Positions 45,113-54,008 of a DNA stretch of 64,000 bases are shown one piece after another. Source of the stretch: Methylomonas sp. EFPC3 (GTDB lineage: Bacteria; Pseudomonadota; Gammaproteobacteria; Methylococcales; Methylomonadaceae); assembly GCF_029643245.1 (NCBI RefSeq), contig NZ_CP116398.1, forward strand, positions 1,488,001 to 1,552,000, written 5' to 3'. The first letter of the stretch is position 1, and each line of letters opens with the position of its first letter. The translations under genes were made by a program, and so were the position numbers. A model generated the notes under the pieces. The model saw nothing but the letters and a program-made list of their open reading frames with translations, was not told the origin of the DNA and made no database searches.

Positions 45113-45679
45113 CTATTGGGCCGGCTTCCATTTGATATTGCAGCCTATGCTCGGAATCTGCTCGGCACAGACCGGCCGGCCGGCAAGCAGATCGTCCAGG
45201 GCGTTGCGCAAATCGGCGCCGGTCACCGGCTCGGCATTCTTTGGCGTCGCCGCATCCAGCCGGCCGCGATAAACGCAGGCCAAATCGGCATCGAACAGAT
45301 AGATGTCCGGCGTGCAGGCAGCCTGATAAGCCTTGGCCACCGCCTGGGTTTCGTCGTACAGGTAGGCGGCAAACGGATTACCCCACTCGGCCATCATCGC
45401 TTTCATCTGGTCCGGCGCATCCTCCGGAAAATTGGCGACATCGTTAGCGCTGATGGCGATGGTTGCGACGCCGGCGTCGGCATAATCGCGGGCGATCGCG
45501 ATCAGCTGTTGCTTGACGTGCAAAACGTAGGGGCAATGGTTGCAGATGAACATGATCAGCGTCGCCCGCTCGCCGCGTAAATCCTGCAACGCGAATTCGC
45601 GACCGGTCACGGTGTCGGGCAAGCGGAAATCGGGAGCGACGGTACCGAGCGGCAACATCGCGGAAGCGGTGGCGGCCAT
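45113..45679 (-). CDS. Thioredoxin-like (AhpC/TSA fold) protein
   Basis: 188 residues: GTVAPDFRLPDTVTG, then the motif MFICNHCPYVLHVKQQL with a CxxC-lacking NHCPYV site in which one Cys remains, and TPDIYLFDADLACVYRGRLD. This NHCPYV group is related to peroxiredoxin/TlpA-like proteins; the substrate is unknown. The cis-Pro region is CTPDIYLFD. No signal peptide, so probably cytoplasmic. The ATG at 45679 follows AAGGAG; the frame is open to 45805. Confidence 0.8.
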   Translation of the reverse strand: MAATASAMLPLGTVAPDFRLPDTVTGREFALQDLRGERATLIMFICNHCPYVLHVKQQLIAIARDYADAGVATIAISANDVANFPEDAPDQMKAMMAEWGNPFAAYLYDETQAVAKAYQAACTPDIYLFDADLACVYRGRLDAATPKNAEPVTGADLRNALDDLLAGRPVCAEQIPSIGCNIKWKPAQ

Positions 45680-45896
45680 AAGTTCTCCTTGGCGGAAAGA
45701 CAAAAGCTTGCGATTATAGAACAAGTGCTTGTCCAGGAAAGTTTCACAGGCATCGCCCCTTGAGCAATTGGCGCAATCGAGGAGGTATTCTTGGCGTTTT
45801 TGCAAAACTAAGACTTTGGAGACTAGCGCGGCCCGGGTTACAGCATCCGGTTAAAATTTCCACGATCCTTATTCTCGACGTTCAAAGAACTATCTC

Positions 45897-46199
45897 ATGG
45901 TAAACACCATCTTGTTGGTTAACGAGAGTCCGGCTGAACCCAGCGCGTTCAATTCGTGCTTGACGCGCTTTGGGACATCGCCGCATCCTGACGCCCGGCA
46001 CCTGTTAGAACAAACCCGCCCGACCCAGAACATTCCGGATAAAACGTCGGATATAAAAACCTTCACAAGCTCTTTTATTCTGGATAATGGCTTGTATCAG
46101 AAACTGCTCGGCAACTTGTCGCGGATGTATCCAATAGTCGCGGCAATCACGCCCCAAACGCAGGGTGCCGGCGTCCTGACCGTCAGAGCCAAAAGCTAA
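45897..46199 (+). CDS. Small hypothetical protein upstream of the GGDEF-EAL gene
   Basis: 100 residues, MVNTILLVNESPAEP... Its first ten residues look like the first strand and acidic loop of a response-regulator receiver (ILLVDDxP) but with Asn-Glu in place of Asp-Asp, and the rest has no recognisable fold. No clear Shine-Dalgarno. It ends 15 bases before the PAS-GGDEF-EAL gene, so it could be a cotranscribed remnant or small partner. Real coding is not certain. Confidence 0.4.
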   Translation: MVNTILLVNESPAEPSAFNSCLTRFGTSPHPDARHLLEQTRPTQNIPDKTSDIKTFTSSFILDNGLYQKLLGNLSRMYPIVAAITPQTQGAGVLTVRAKS

Positions 46200-46214
46200 T
46201 CCAGACTCTAACCG

Positions 46215-48596
46215 ATGCCGCAGACTCTCAAACAACTGAAGCTGATGTTAAACACCATCACCGACGGCGTGATGGTGGTCGACCCGCAAGGCATCGTTCT
46301 CTACGCCAATCAAGCCGCCGAACAACTGCTGGAACGCGGTCCGCTGACCGGCCAGGCACTGGCAATCCCGGTGACCATCGACCAAGCCGTTCACCACGAT
46401 ATCAATCTGATCCGACCCAGCGGCATCGCCTGGGCCGAAATGCGTTCCACCCCATTGGAGTGGGATGCGGCCCCGGCTTTTGTGATTGCTCTGCGCGACA
46501 TTACCGCCCGCAAGCAAGCCGAAATCGCGTTACAGGAAAGCGAACTGTTGTTCCACACCTTGTCGAAGATCGCCCCGGTCGGTATTTTTCGTACCGATCG
46601 CGATGGAAGCTGCGACTATGTGAACCAGCGCTGGTGCGAAATTTCCGGCCTCAGCCACCATCAGGCGCACGGCGACGGCTGGGCTGCCGCTATTTTCATC
46701 GACGATCTGGAGCGCGTCAAAGCCGAGTGGGCCGCCTGCATAGCCGCGGCCAAGCCCTTTACCCTGCAATACCGGTTTCAACACCTCGACGGCCAAATCC
46801 GCTGGGTGATAGGCCGGGCGGAGCCGGAATTGGACGAGACCGGAAATTTGCTGGGCTACGTCGGCACGATTACCGATATTTCCGAAATCAAAGCCAACGA
46901 AGAAACGCTCGGCCAGGCCGCAGCGGTTTTTGAAAGTACCCGGGAGGGCGTTATGGTCACCGACGCCGACCGCCGCATCATGATGGTGAACAAGGCGTTC
47001 ACCACCATTACCGGATACAGCGCGGAAGAAGTGATCGGCAACAGTCCGCGCCTGCTCAGTTCCGGCCGGCACGATAGCGAGTTTTACCGGGAGATGTGGA
47101 GTAGCATCGACACGACCGACCACTGGCAGGGCGAAATCTGGAATCGCCGGAAACACGGTGACATTTATCCGGAGCTACTGAGTATCAGTACCGTGCGGAG
47201 TGGAGACGGCACGGTCAGCCACTATGTCGGCGTGTTTGCCGACATCACCAAACTGAAGGCTTCGGAAAAGGAGCTGGAATTTCTGGCCCATCACGACCCG
47301 CTGACCAAACTGCCGAACCGAATGCTGTTTCTGTCTCGCCTACAGCATGCGATCGAAAAAACTCGGCGCCAATCGGCGCAAATGGCGGTGCTAATGTTGG
47401 ACCTTGACCGTTTCAAGGATGTCAACGACAGCTTCGGCCATTTGGCCGGCGACAATTTGCTGCAAATGGTCGCCCAGCAATTGACTGCACGCCTGCGCAG
47501 CTCCGATACCGTATGCCGCCTGGGCGGCGACGAATTTGTGATCTTACTGGAAGACATCGGCCATCCGGAAACCGCGGCCCACGTCGCCACCCAAATCATC
47601 AAGACCTTGAGCCAAACTTGGCGTTTGCCCGGTGGCAACGAGGTGCGCATCGGCGTCAGCGTCGGTATTTCGCTGTTTCCGGAGCACGGTACCAGCCCGG
47701 ACGAGTTGATCCAGCACGCCGACACCGCACTCTACCAAGCCAAAAACGAAGGCCGCAACCGGTTCAAGTACTTTTCCGAAGCATTGACCCGCGCCGCCCG
47801 CGAACGTATCGATATCGAAATCCGCCTGCGCCAAGCGGTAGAGCGCGGCGAATTACGGGTATTTTTCCAACCGCAAATCGATGTCGAATCCGGCGAGATT
47901 CTCGCCGCGGAGGCGCTGGTGCGTTGGCTGACCGTAGCGGGAGACTTGATTTCGCCGGCTCACTTCATTCCGATCGCCGAAGAATCCGGATTAATCACTG
48001 TGATCGGCAATTGGGTGTTACGCGAGACTTGCCGCCAAGGCCGGGAATGGTTGGACGCCGGCTTGCCTCCGTTGCGGTTGGCGGTCAATCTGTCGCCGCA
48101 ACAATTCCTGCACAGCGATATCCGCAGTGTGGTCACCAAAACCTTACAGGAAACCGGCTTCCCGGCTCATCTGCTGGAACTGGAATTGACGGAAAGCGCG
48201 TTGATGAAGCGTGAAAAGGAAGCGATCCAAATTCTGCACAATTTACACGATTTAGGGGTGCACCTGGCGATCGACGATTTCGGTACCGGTTATTCGTCGC
48301 TGGCCAATCTGAAATCACTGCCGCTGGACGTGTTGAAGATCGACCGGAGTTTTATCGAAGATATTCCGCACCATAGCGACGACATGGAAATCACCGCGAC
48401 AATCATCGCCATGGCCAAAAACCTGCGCATGCGAGTCATCGCCGAGGGCGTCGAGACTGCCGAGCAGCTGGCGTTTTTAAAAGGCCGGCAATGCGATTTA
48501 TACCAAGGATTTTTGACCAGCGCCCCACTGAGTGCGGCGGAATTTGCGGCTTTTTTAGCCACATACCGCCAGGAACGGCTGGAAACGGCATCTTAG
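46215..48596 (+). CDS. PAS-GGDEF-EAL c-di-GMP signalling protein
   Basis: 793 residues, no membrane segment. Three PAS domains (about 5-115, 120-245, 250-370: [59 protein letters not shown], each in part), then a GGDEF domain with intact site [13 protein letters not shown] and an I-site RSSD five residues before it, then an EAL domain with [27 protein letters not shown] and KIDRSFI. Both catalytic motifs are intact, so it could make and break c-di-GMP. Sensed signal unknown; a heme or flavin cannot be judged from sequence. The PilZ gene at 53.6 kb is a possible receptor. Confidence 0.93.
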   Translation: MPQTLKQLKLMLNTITDGVMVVDPQGIVLYANQAAEQLLERGPLTGQALAIPVTIDQAVHHDINLIRPSGIAWAEMRSTPLEWDAAPAFVIALRDITARKQAEIALQESELLFHTLSKIAPVGIFRTDRDGSCDYVNQRWCEISGLSHHQAHGDGWAAAIFIDDLERVKAEWAACIAAAKPFTLQYRFQHLDGQIRWVIGRAEPELDETGNLLGYVGTITDISEIKANEETLGQAAAVFESTREGVMVTDADRRIMMVNKAFTTITGYSAEEVIGNSPRLLSSGRHDSEFYREMWSSIDTTDHWQGEIWNRRKHGDIYPELLSISTVRSGDGTVSHYVGVFADITKLKASEKELEFLAHHDPLTKLPNRMLFLSRLQHAIEKTRRQSAQMAVLMLDLDRFKDVNDSFGHLAGDNLLQMVAQQLTARLRSSDTVCRLGGDEFVILLEDIGHPETAAHVATQIIKTLSQTWRLPGGNEVRIGVSVGISLFPEHGTSPDELIQHADTALYQAKNEGRNRFKYFSEALTRAARERIDIEIRLRQAVERGELRVFFQPQIDVESGEILAAEALVRWLTVAGDLISPAHFIPIAEESGLITVIGNWVLRETCRQGREWLDAGLPPLRLAVNLSPQQFLHSDIRSVVTKTLQETGFPAHLLELELTESALMKREKEAIQILHNLHDLGVHLAIDDFGTGYSSLANLKSLPLDVLKIDRSFIEDIPHHSDDMEITATIIAMAKNLRMRVIAEGVETAEQLAFLKGRQCDLYQGFLTSAPLSAAEFAAFLATYRQERLETAS

Positions 48597-48641
48597 TCGG
48601 CCGCTGCCCATCCCGGTTTTAGCCAAACTGCGGAAAAAAGT

Positions 48642-48660
48642 TATAATGCCGCTTTTTAAC
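48642..48660 (+). promoter_or_regulatory. Candidate rpe promoter, -10 and discriminator
   Basis: TATAAT followed by GCCGC and TTTTTAAC, 35 bp before the rpe start. Weak -35. Confidence 0.4.
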
Positions 48661-48681
48661 CCGACCTATAAGGATCAAAAG

Positions 48682-49353
48682 ATGGCTGACAATCTGATTG
48701 CACCTTCCATTCTTTCCGCAGACTTCGCGCGCTTGGGCGAAGAAGTCGTTAATGTTTTAAATGCCGGTGCGGATATCGTGCATTTCGATGTGATGGACAA
48801 CCATTTTGTGCCTAATTTGACTATCGGTCCATTGGTCTGCGAAGCGCTGCGCAAGCACGGCGTCACCGCACCGATCGACGTCCATTTGATGGTCGAACCG
48901 GTCGACCGCATCATTCCGGATTTCGCCAAAGCCGGCGCCAGTTACATTACCTTCCATCCGGAAGCCTCGCGCCACATCGACCGTAGCCTGCAAATGATCC
49001 GCGACCACGGCTGCAAATCCGGTCTGGTGTTCAACCCGGCGACACCGTTGTCTTTTCTGGACCACGTGCTGGATAAATGCGACATGATCCTGTTGATGTC
49101 GGTCAACCCCGGCTTCGGCGGCCAATCCTTCATTCCGTCGGCGCTGGACAAGCTGCGCCAGGTCAGAAAGATCATTGACGACAGCGGCTTCGATATCCGC
49201 CTGGAGATCGACGGCGGCGTGAAAGTGGACAACATCCGCGAGATCAAAGAAGCCGGCGCCGATACTTTCGTTGCCGGTTCCGCGATCTTCGGCAAACCGG
49301 ACTACAAAGCCGTGATCGACGAAATGCGCGCGGAATTGGCCAAAGCCAAATAA
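48682..49353 (+). CDS. rpe: Ribulose-5-phosphate 3-epimerase
   Basis: 223 residues, TIM barrel with the metal and phosphate motifs [64 protein letters not shown] and EIDGGVK. Interconverts ribulose-5-phosphate and xylulose-5-phosphate, needed in the RuMP and pentose phosphate cycles. The ATG at 48682 has AAGGA; the frame upstream to 48646 is not like the family. Confidence 0.96.
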   Translation: MADNLIAPSILSADFARLGEEVVNVLNAGADIVHFDVMDNHFVPNLTIGPLVCEALRKHGVTAPIDVHLMVEPVDRIIPDFAKAGASYITFHPEASRHIDRSLQMIRDHGCKSGLVFNPATPLSFLDHVLDKCDMILLMSVNPGFGGQSFIPSALDKLRQVRKIIDDSGFDIRLEIDGGVKVDNIREIKEAGADTFVAGSAIFGKPDYKAVIDEMRAELAKAK

Positions 49354-49366
49354 GCTTGATCGGCAG

Positions 49367-49395
49367 GCCGCTCTGGAATCTGAAGGAGCGGCTTT
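49367..49395 (+). terminator. Probable rpe terminator
   Basis: GCCGCTC (49367-49373) pairs with GAGCGGC (49386-49392), then TTT. A second small stem, TAGCGAAA with TTTCGCTA, follows just after (about 49395-49413). Confidence 0.5.
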
Positions 49396-49622
49396 AGCGA
49401 AAGCTTTTCGCTACCCTCGCCTGCCGCCGATGCGGGCTGAATCTGAACCTGTTCGACTAAAGCATTGCTGGCACCGATATTGCTTGAGTTGTGCAGAGTC
49501 ATTACCGCATGCTCGGTTTTACCGGTATGTTTGTAGTCTCCAGCCATGGTTTTGAAGTTGAACTTCTAATCCGCAATGGCGATCGATAGAATCCGAATAA
49601 CGTTTAGCAACCGAGATCAACC

Positions 49623-49937
49623 ATGAGTATTATTGAAAAAATTCAAAATCAGTTATCCGAAAACCGCGTACTGTTGTACATGAAAGGCACGCCTGAATTT
49701 CCGCAATGCGGCTTTTCCAGCCGGGTGGTGCAAATATTGGAAGCCTGTAACGCCGAATACAACCACTTCAATATTTTCGAAGACCAGGAATTAAGGGAAG
49801 CGCTGAAGGAATATTCGAATTGGCCGACTTACCCGCAACTGTATATCGACGGCCAATTGGTAGGCGGTTGCGACATCGTCACCGATTTGTACAACAAAGG
49901 CGAACTGGCGACCATGTTAGCTGGCGCCAAGCAATAA
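49623..49937 (+). CDS. grxD: Monothiol glutaredoxin (Grx4/GrxD type)
   Basis: 104 residues with the CGFS active site (Cys29), MKGTPEFPQCGFS, and the glutathione-binding TYPQLYIDGQLVGGCDIV. Binds a 2Fe-2S cluster as a dimer or with BolA and takes part in Fe-S delivery. Single gene, ATG preceded by a 270-bp space. Confidence 0.95.
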   Translation: MSIIEKIQNQLSENRVLLYMKGTPEFPQCGFSSRVVQILEACNAEYNHFNIFEDQELREALKEYSNWPTYPQLYIDGQLVGGCDIVTDLYNKGELATMLAGAKQ

Positions 49938-49950
49938 ATCCGTACTCAAC

Positions 49951-49982
49951 AAACCCCGCCCGGCGGCGCGCTCGCGGGGTTT
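49951..49982. terminator. Bidirectional terminator between grxD and the TPR gene
   Basis: AAACCCCGC (49951-49959) pairs with GCGGGGTTT (49974-49982), a 9-bp stem with a GC loop and TTT on either side. Lies between two convergent genes. Confidence 0.65.
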
Positions 49983-50020
49983 GACCGAACCGGCAGGCGA
50001 CCGCCGCCGGATAGCAAAGA

Positions 50021-50728
50021 CTATTTCGAGTAGTAATCGAAATCTTCCTTCTTTTCCAATTTAAAACGCGGCTCAACGTCTACCGGCTGATCTTTGGTCT
50101 CGTCCGCCGTTGCCGGCTCCGGTTGTTTGCGCAGCTCCTCCAGAAAATCCTTGAACCACTGACTATCGATTACCGCGACCATGTCGGCGTCCTGCAAAAT
50201 GTTCTGCTCGTCCGGCAAACTGCCGAATTCGCGAGCGGTTTGCAACGCTTTAAGGCAAGCATCGTGGTCGCCGCGTAACGCGTGAATGCAAGCCAAATTG
50301 TAAGCCGCACTGCCTTTTTGAATTGCTCCGGCCTTTTCGAAAAAGTCCTCGGCGAATTTGTACAACTCCGGCTTTGCCGAATCCGGACTGATGCGAGCCA
50401 GTTCCATGAAGGCGACGCCGCCGTCGATGGCCGCTCCCAGATAATGCGGTGCGGTCAGCAAGCAAAACGAAAATTTGGAAATCGCGTCTTCGTAGATTTC
50501 AATCGCTTGTTGTGCGTCCAGACTTCTGGCTTCGTGTAACAGCCCAAATCCCCAGTGATAAAGTGCTTCGGATACAATCAAATGGTCGGCGATAACGCTG
50601 GCGAAGCCTTGGTAGGCGCCTTTATACAGTTGCTCGGCCTTGCTGCCTTCGCTTTTGCGGGCTTGAGCGACTTGTTTGATGGCGGCATCCAAGGTCGAAC
50701 GCTTCTTAAATGAACTCAACAACGACAT
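50021..50728 (-). CDS. TPR-like cytoplasmic protein, function unknown
   Basis: 235 residues, nearly all helical. Repeated helix pairs (ADHLIVSEALYHWGFGLLHEA, AIEIYEDAISKFSFCLL, PELYKFAEDFFEKAGAI, SAAYNLACIHALRGDHDACLKALQTA) have the Ala/Tyr/Leu spacing of tetratricopeptide repeats. The last 40 residues are acidic/lysine rich. No signal or membrane segment. I do not recognise a family with known function. Diverges from the DUF2288 gene. Confidence 0.7.
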   Translation of the reverse strand: MSLLSSFKKRSTLDAAIKQVAQARKSEGSKAEQLYKGAYQGFASVIADHLIVSEALYHWGFGLLHEARSLDAQQAIEIYEDAISKFSFCLLTAPHYLGAAIDGGVAFMELARISPDSAKPELYKFAEDFFEKAGAIQKGSAAYNLACIHALRGDHDACLKALQTAREFGSLPDEQNILQDADMVAVIDSQWFKDFLEELRKQPEPATADETKDQPVDVEPRFKLEKKEDFDYYSK

Positions 50729-50765
50729 GAAAATTCCTCATTTCTGTTTTAAAACCGGGTTGCGA

Positions 50766-50785
50766 TAAAATAGCGCAGCATACTA
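50766..50785 (+). promoter_or_regulatory. Candidate promoter of the DUF2288 gene, -10 and discriminator
   Basis: TAAAAT followed by AGCGCAGC, 44 bp before the ATG. Same form as other candidate -10 blocks in the window. Confidence 0.35.
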
Positions 50786-50814
50786 CAACATCCCGCCACA
50801 ACCGGAAAATGTAA

Positions 50815-51120
50815 ATGAGCGAGACCTTAGCCGATCTGGAAAAAGCCAAGATGAATCTGGAAACGTCGACTATTCCCTGGTCGGAATTGCAGCGTTTTTT
50901 TGCCGCCGGCCTGGCAATAGCCGTTGCCGACGAATTGGATTTGATCGAGGTCGCCAGCCAATTTGCGTTGGATAACAAAAGCCAGGTCGAGGCTTGGCTG
51001 AATGCCGGACAAGTCGGCCACGTTTCCGACGCCCAAGCTTCTGATTGGGTTGCCGCCGACAGCTCGGTCTGGGCCGTGGTAGTCAAACCTTGGGTGCTGG
51101 TACAGAATTATCGCAACTGA
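50815..51120 (+). CDS. DUF2288 family protein
   Basis: 101 residues: NLETSTIPWSELQRFFAAG, VADELDLIEVASQFALDNKSQVEAWL and SVWAVVVKPWVLVQNY match DUF2288, a small protein family of many proteobacteria with unknown role. Close to the usual length. Single gene. Confidence 0.82.
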   Translation: MSETLADLEKAKMNLETSTIPWSELQRFFAAGLAIAVADELDLIEVASQFALDNKSQVEAWLNAGQVGHVSDAQASDWVAADSSVWAVVVKPWVLVQNYRN

Positions 51121-51177
51121 AGCGTTACCGATGGATACCTTGCACCCAAGCAAGAGTTTGCCGGCGTGGCGATACTA

Positions 51178-51822
51178 TCAGTCAATTCCGTACCGGCGGC
51201 GCAACCAGTAATCGGCGCTGACAAAACGGCCACCGCCCAAGAAAAATAGAGCCAGCAGCATCACCAAATAAGTTGCGGCAAATTCGATGCCGTTATTCAA
51301 AACGACCAACGCACCGTGTTCGGTGATCCAATCGTAGTCGCCTTGCGCCTGCAAAATTTCCTTGGCCCGCTCCAGGCGTTCGATGGCGCCGACCGTCCGG
51401 TCGGTGGCAAAAATTCCGCTGCCGGTGGCGATCGCCAGCCAACCGTTTTGCAAATGCGCGGTGACGGCGGCAACCGCCATGATCACCATCAACGGCAGGC
51501 AAATCGGCCGGGTCGCAAAACCCAATAACATACATAACGCTCCGACCAGTTCGAACAGCGCCACCAAAAACACCAGCACGTAAGGCGCGGGCAAACCTAA
51601 GCCCCAGTCACCATTGCCGAACCATTCGGCCGTATCGGAAAAATTGGCGAATTTCTTGGTCCCGGCCATCCAGAACACCGGGGCCAAATACAAGCGGATC
51701 AGCAGCGGTGCCAGAAAATCCAAGGCTCTGGCTTTGTCGCATAAGCGGCTGGACAGCCGCATCGCGTCGGGTATATTGCCGATGAAAGTCTGAATTAGTG
51801 TGTTAAACGGCGTAGTATTCAT
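51178..51822 (-). CDS. DoxX family membrane protein (second in window)
   Basis: 214 residues with four or five hydrophobic helices: LLIRLYLAPVFWMAGTKKFANF, then VALFELVGALCMLLGFATRP, and a final WLLxR-like end (DYWLRRRYGID). The N-terminal pair LIRLYLAPVFWMAG is a DoxX feature. Larger than the one at 496-972. Neighbours (DUF2288, cupin) do not indicate a role. RBS GGGGGAGG is strong. Confidence 0.8.
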   Translation of the reverse strand: MNTTPFNTLIQTFIGNIPDAMRLSSRLCDKARALDFLAPLLIRLYLAPVFWMAGTKKFANFSDTAEWFGNGDWGLGLPAPYVLVFLVALFELVGALCMLLGFATRPICLPLMVIMAVAAVTAHLQNGWLAIATGSGIFATDRTVGAIERLERAKEILQAQGDYDWITEHGALVVLNNGIEFAATYLVMLLALFFLGGGRFVSADYWLRRRYGID

Positions 51823-51860
51823 TCGTAACCTCCCCCAAAATTTTTATTTTTATCTGCCTT

Positions 51861-52208
51861 ATGCGCATCAGCAGTTCGTCTATTTTTACAGGCATTCCAG
51901 TTCAGTTGCCAGATGAATTATGCCAAACCTTGCTCGCCGCGCCCAATCTGCGCATCGAGCGCATCGTCTCACGCGGGCATTTCACCGAAACGGATGCCTG
52001 GTACGATCAGGCCTGGGACGAATGGGTCATGGTACTGCAAGGCGCTGCGCGGCTGAGTTTTAAAACGGCGCCAGCGCTAGAGATGTCTTCCGGAGACTAT
52101 GTGATGATCCCGGCTCATTGCCAGCACCGGGTCGATTGGACCAGCCCGGACCAGGATACAGTCTGGCTGGCTATCCACATCGGCGCTGCCGCCGCTAACG
52201 AGGCTTAG
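51861..52208 (+). CDS. Cupin-domain protein
   Basis: 115 residues. Cupin pattern with [45 protein letters not shown], of which EWVMVLQG and PAHCQHRV carry the usual metal-ligand positions (Glu and His). Function unknown. Its 3' end overlaps the 3' end of the minus-strand helicase gene by 14 bases. Confidence 0.75.
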   Translation: MRISSSSIFTGIPVQLPDELCQTLLAAPNLRIERIVSRGHFTETDAWYDQAWDEWVMVLQGAARLSFKTAPALEMSSGDYVMIPAHCQHRVDWTSPDQDTVWLAIHIGAAAANEA

Positions 52209-53499
52209 CGGCGTTAGTGTTGCCACGGCGCGGTTTGCGCGGCTGGCTGCGTTTGCCCAGCTCGGGCTTTTCGGTACCGGATTGGGCGCGGCGCCCGGTT
52301 TGCTGCGGTTTGGACCGCGCCGCCACCGGCTTTGCCGGCGGCTTGGCGTTGCCAGACTCCAGCGACACTCGCGGATAACCGGTATCGGCGATGCGCGGAA
52401 TCTGCCGTTTCAATAACTTTTCGATTGCCGCCAACAGATGCGCCTCTTCCGGATCCACCAACGAAATAGCCTGCCCTTCGGCACCGGCGCGGCCGGTACG
52501 GCCGATGCGATGGACGTAATCCTCGGCAACCTGCGGCAAATCGAAGTTGACCACATGCGGCAATTGATCGATATCCAGGCCGCGCGCCGCAATGTCGGTC
52601 GCGATCAACGCGGTAATCGTGCCTTTCTTGAAATCGTCCAAAGCCCGAACCCGGGCGCCCTGACTCTTGTCGCCGTGCAAGGCCGCGCAGCGAATGCCGT
52701 CTTTGATCAATTGCTTACATAAGCGGTCCGCACCGTGTTTGGTACGGACGAAAACCAACACTTGTTGCCAATGGCCGTGACCGATCAAATACGACAACAG
52801 TTCGCGTTTGTACTCGCGCTGAATGCCGTAAACCAATTGCGAAACAGTATCTGCGGCCGCATTGCGTTTGGCCACGGCGATCCCGACCGGGTCGTTCAGC
52901 AATTGCTCGGCAAGTGCGCTGATCTCCGGGGCATACGTCGCCGAAAACAACAGGTTTTGGCGTTTTTCCGGCAACAGCGCGATGATTTTGCGAATATCGC
53001 GGATGAAGCCCATATCCAGCATGCGGTCGGCCTCGTCCAACACGAAATGCTCGACACTGGACAGATCCAAATGCTGCTGCTGAATCAAATCCAGCAAGCG
53101 TCCCGGCGTCGCGACAACGATATCGGTGCCGCGGCGGATTTTCTGAATCTGCGGATTGATACTGACGCCGCCGAAAATCGCTTCGGCAAACAAGGGCAGA
53201 TGCTTGCCGTACGTTCTGACGCTTTCGTAGACCTGCATGGTCAATTCGCGGGTCGGCGTCAACACCAACACTCTGACCGGCCGCGGCTTTTGCGGAATCG
53301 GCTGCTGCTGCAGGATGTGCAGTAACGGCAACGTGAAGCCAGCCGTCTTGCCGGTGCCGGTCTGCGCCCCGGCCAACACGTCGCGCCCTTGCAAAATAAC
53401 CGGTATCGCCTGCGCCTGAATCGGCGTTGGCGTCTGATAGCCTTGCTCGGCAACCGCTCGCAGCAGTTGCTCGGATAAGCCCAACTCTGAAAATAGCAT
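52195..53499 (-). CDS. rhlE: DEAD-box ATP-dependent RNA helicase, RhlE type
   Basis: 434 residues. Q motif ([13 protein letters not shown]), motif I AQTGTGKT, motif [10 protein letters not shown], motif [11 protein letters not shown], motif [12 protein letters not shown] and a basic C-terminal tail of about 65 residues. RhlE-like enzymes act in ribosome assembly and mRNA decay. The helicase core is certain; the RhlE choice over other DEAD subgroups is based on overall similarity. Confidence 0.88.
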   Translation of the reverse strand: MLFSELGLSEQLLRAVAEQGYQTPTPIQAQAIPVILQGRDVLAGAQTGTGKTAGFTLPLLHILQQQPIPQKPRPVRVLVLTPTRELTMQVYESVRTYGKHLPLFAEAIFGGVSINPQIQKIRRGTDIVVATPGRLLDLIQQQHLDLSSVEHFVLDEADRMLDMGFIRDIRKIIALLPEKRQNLLFSATYAPEISALAEQLLNDPVGIAVAKRNAAADTVSQLVYGIQREYKRELLSYLIGHGHWQQVLVFVRTKHGADRLCKQLIKDGIRCAALHGDKSQGARVRALDDFKKGTITALIATDIAARGLDIDQLPHVVNFDLPQVAEDYVHRIGRTGRAGAEGQAISLVDPEEAHLLAAIEKLLKRQIPRIADTGYPRVSLESGNAKPPAKPVAARSKPQQTGRRAQSGTEKPELGKRSQPRKPRRGNTNAAKPR

Positions 53500-53648
53500 G
53501 AATCAACCTATAACATGGCGCCCGCCAATCCGGACGCGAATCCAAAATATCCAGCACCGCTTTGCCAACCAAAAATCGGCAAAACCCGACTTTTTTATCT
53601 AAAATAACCACCCTAACAGGCAAGTTAATCTTTCTAAGGAGGCGCCCG

Positions 53649-54005
53649 ATGACCGAGAAACGTAATCACCCAAGATTACAACCCAAAGGCCTGCAAGCCG
53701 GCCTGCGCTTTTACTCCGCTGAACAGGAAATCGCACTGGATGCCGATATTCTGGACATCAGTTACAGCGGAATTCGCGTCAGACTGAAACAACCGATCGC
53801 GGCAGAAATCATCGGCCATATCAAAATCACGATGACGCTGCCCGAATCCGGCACCTGCTTCAGCGTCCACGGCATCCTGAAACACCAACAAAACGACTCC
53901 GAATGCGGCGTGCATTACGTGGATCACATCGACGGCTCTATCGACGATGTGATGTTCGAATGCATCGAACTGGATAACTCCACCGTATTTATCAAGACGC
54001 ATTGA
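53649..54005 (+). CDS. PilZ-domain protein, probable c-di-GMP receptor
   Basis: 118 residues. The c-di-GMP-binding motifs are present: RNHPR (RxxxR) near residue 5-9 and DISYSGIRV (D/NxSxxG) about 30 residues later. A single-domain PilZ protein, start ATG with AAGGAGG. Possible target of the PAS-GGDEF-EAL protein at 46 kb, by inference only. The frame is open upstream to 53562 but the RBS picks 53649. Confidence 0.88.
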   Translation: MTEKRNHPRLQPKGLQAGLRFYSAEQEIALDADILDISYSGIRVRLKQPIAAEIIGHIKITMTLPESGTCFSVHGILKHQQNDSECGVHYVDHIDGSIDDVMFECIELDNSTVFIKTH

Positions 54006-54008
54006 GCG

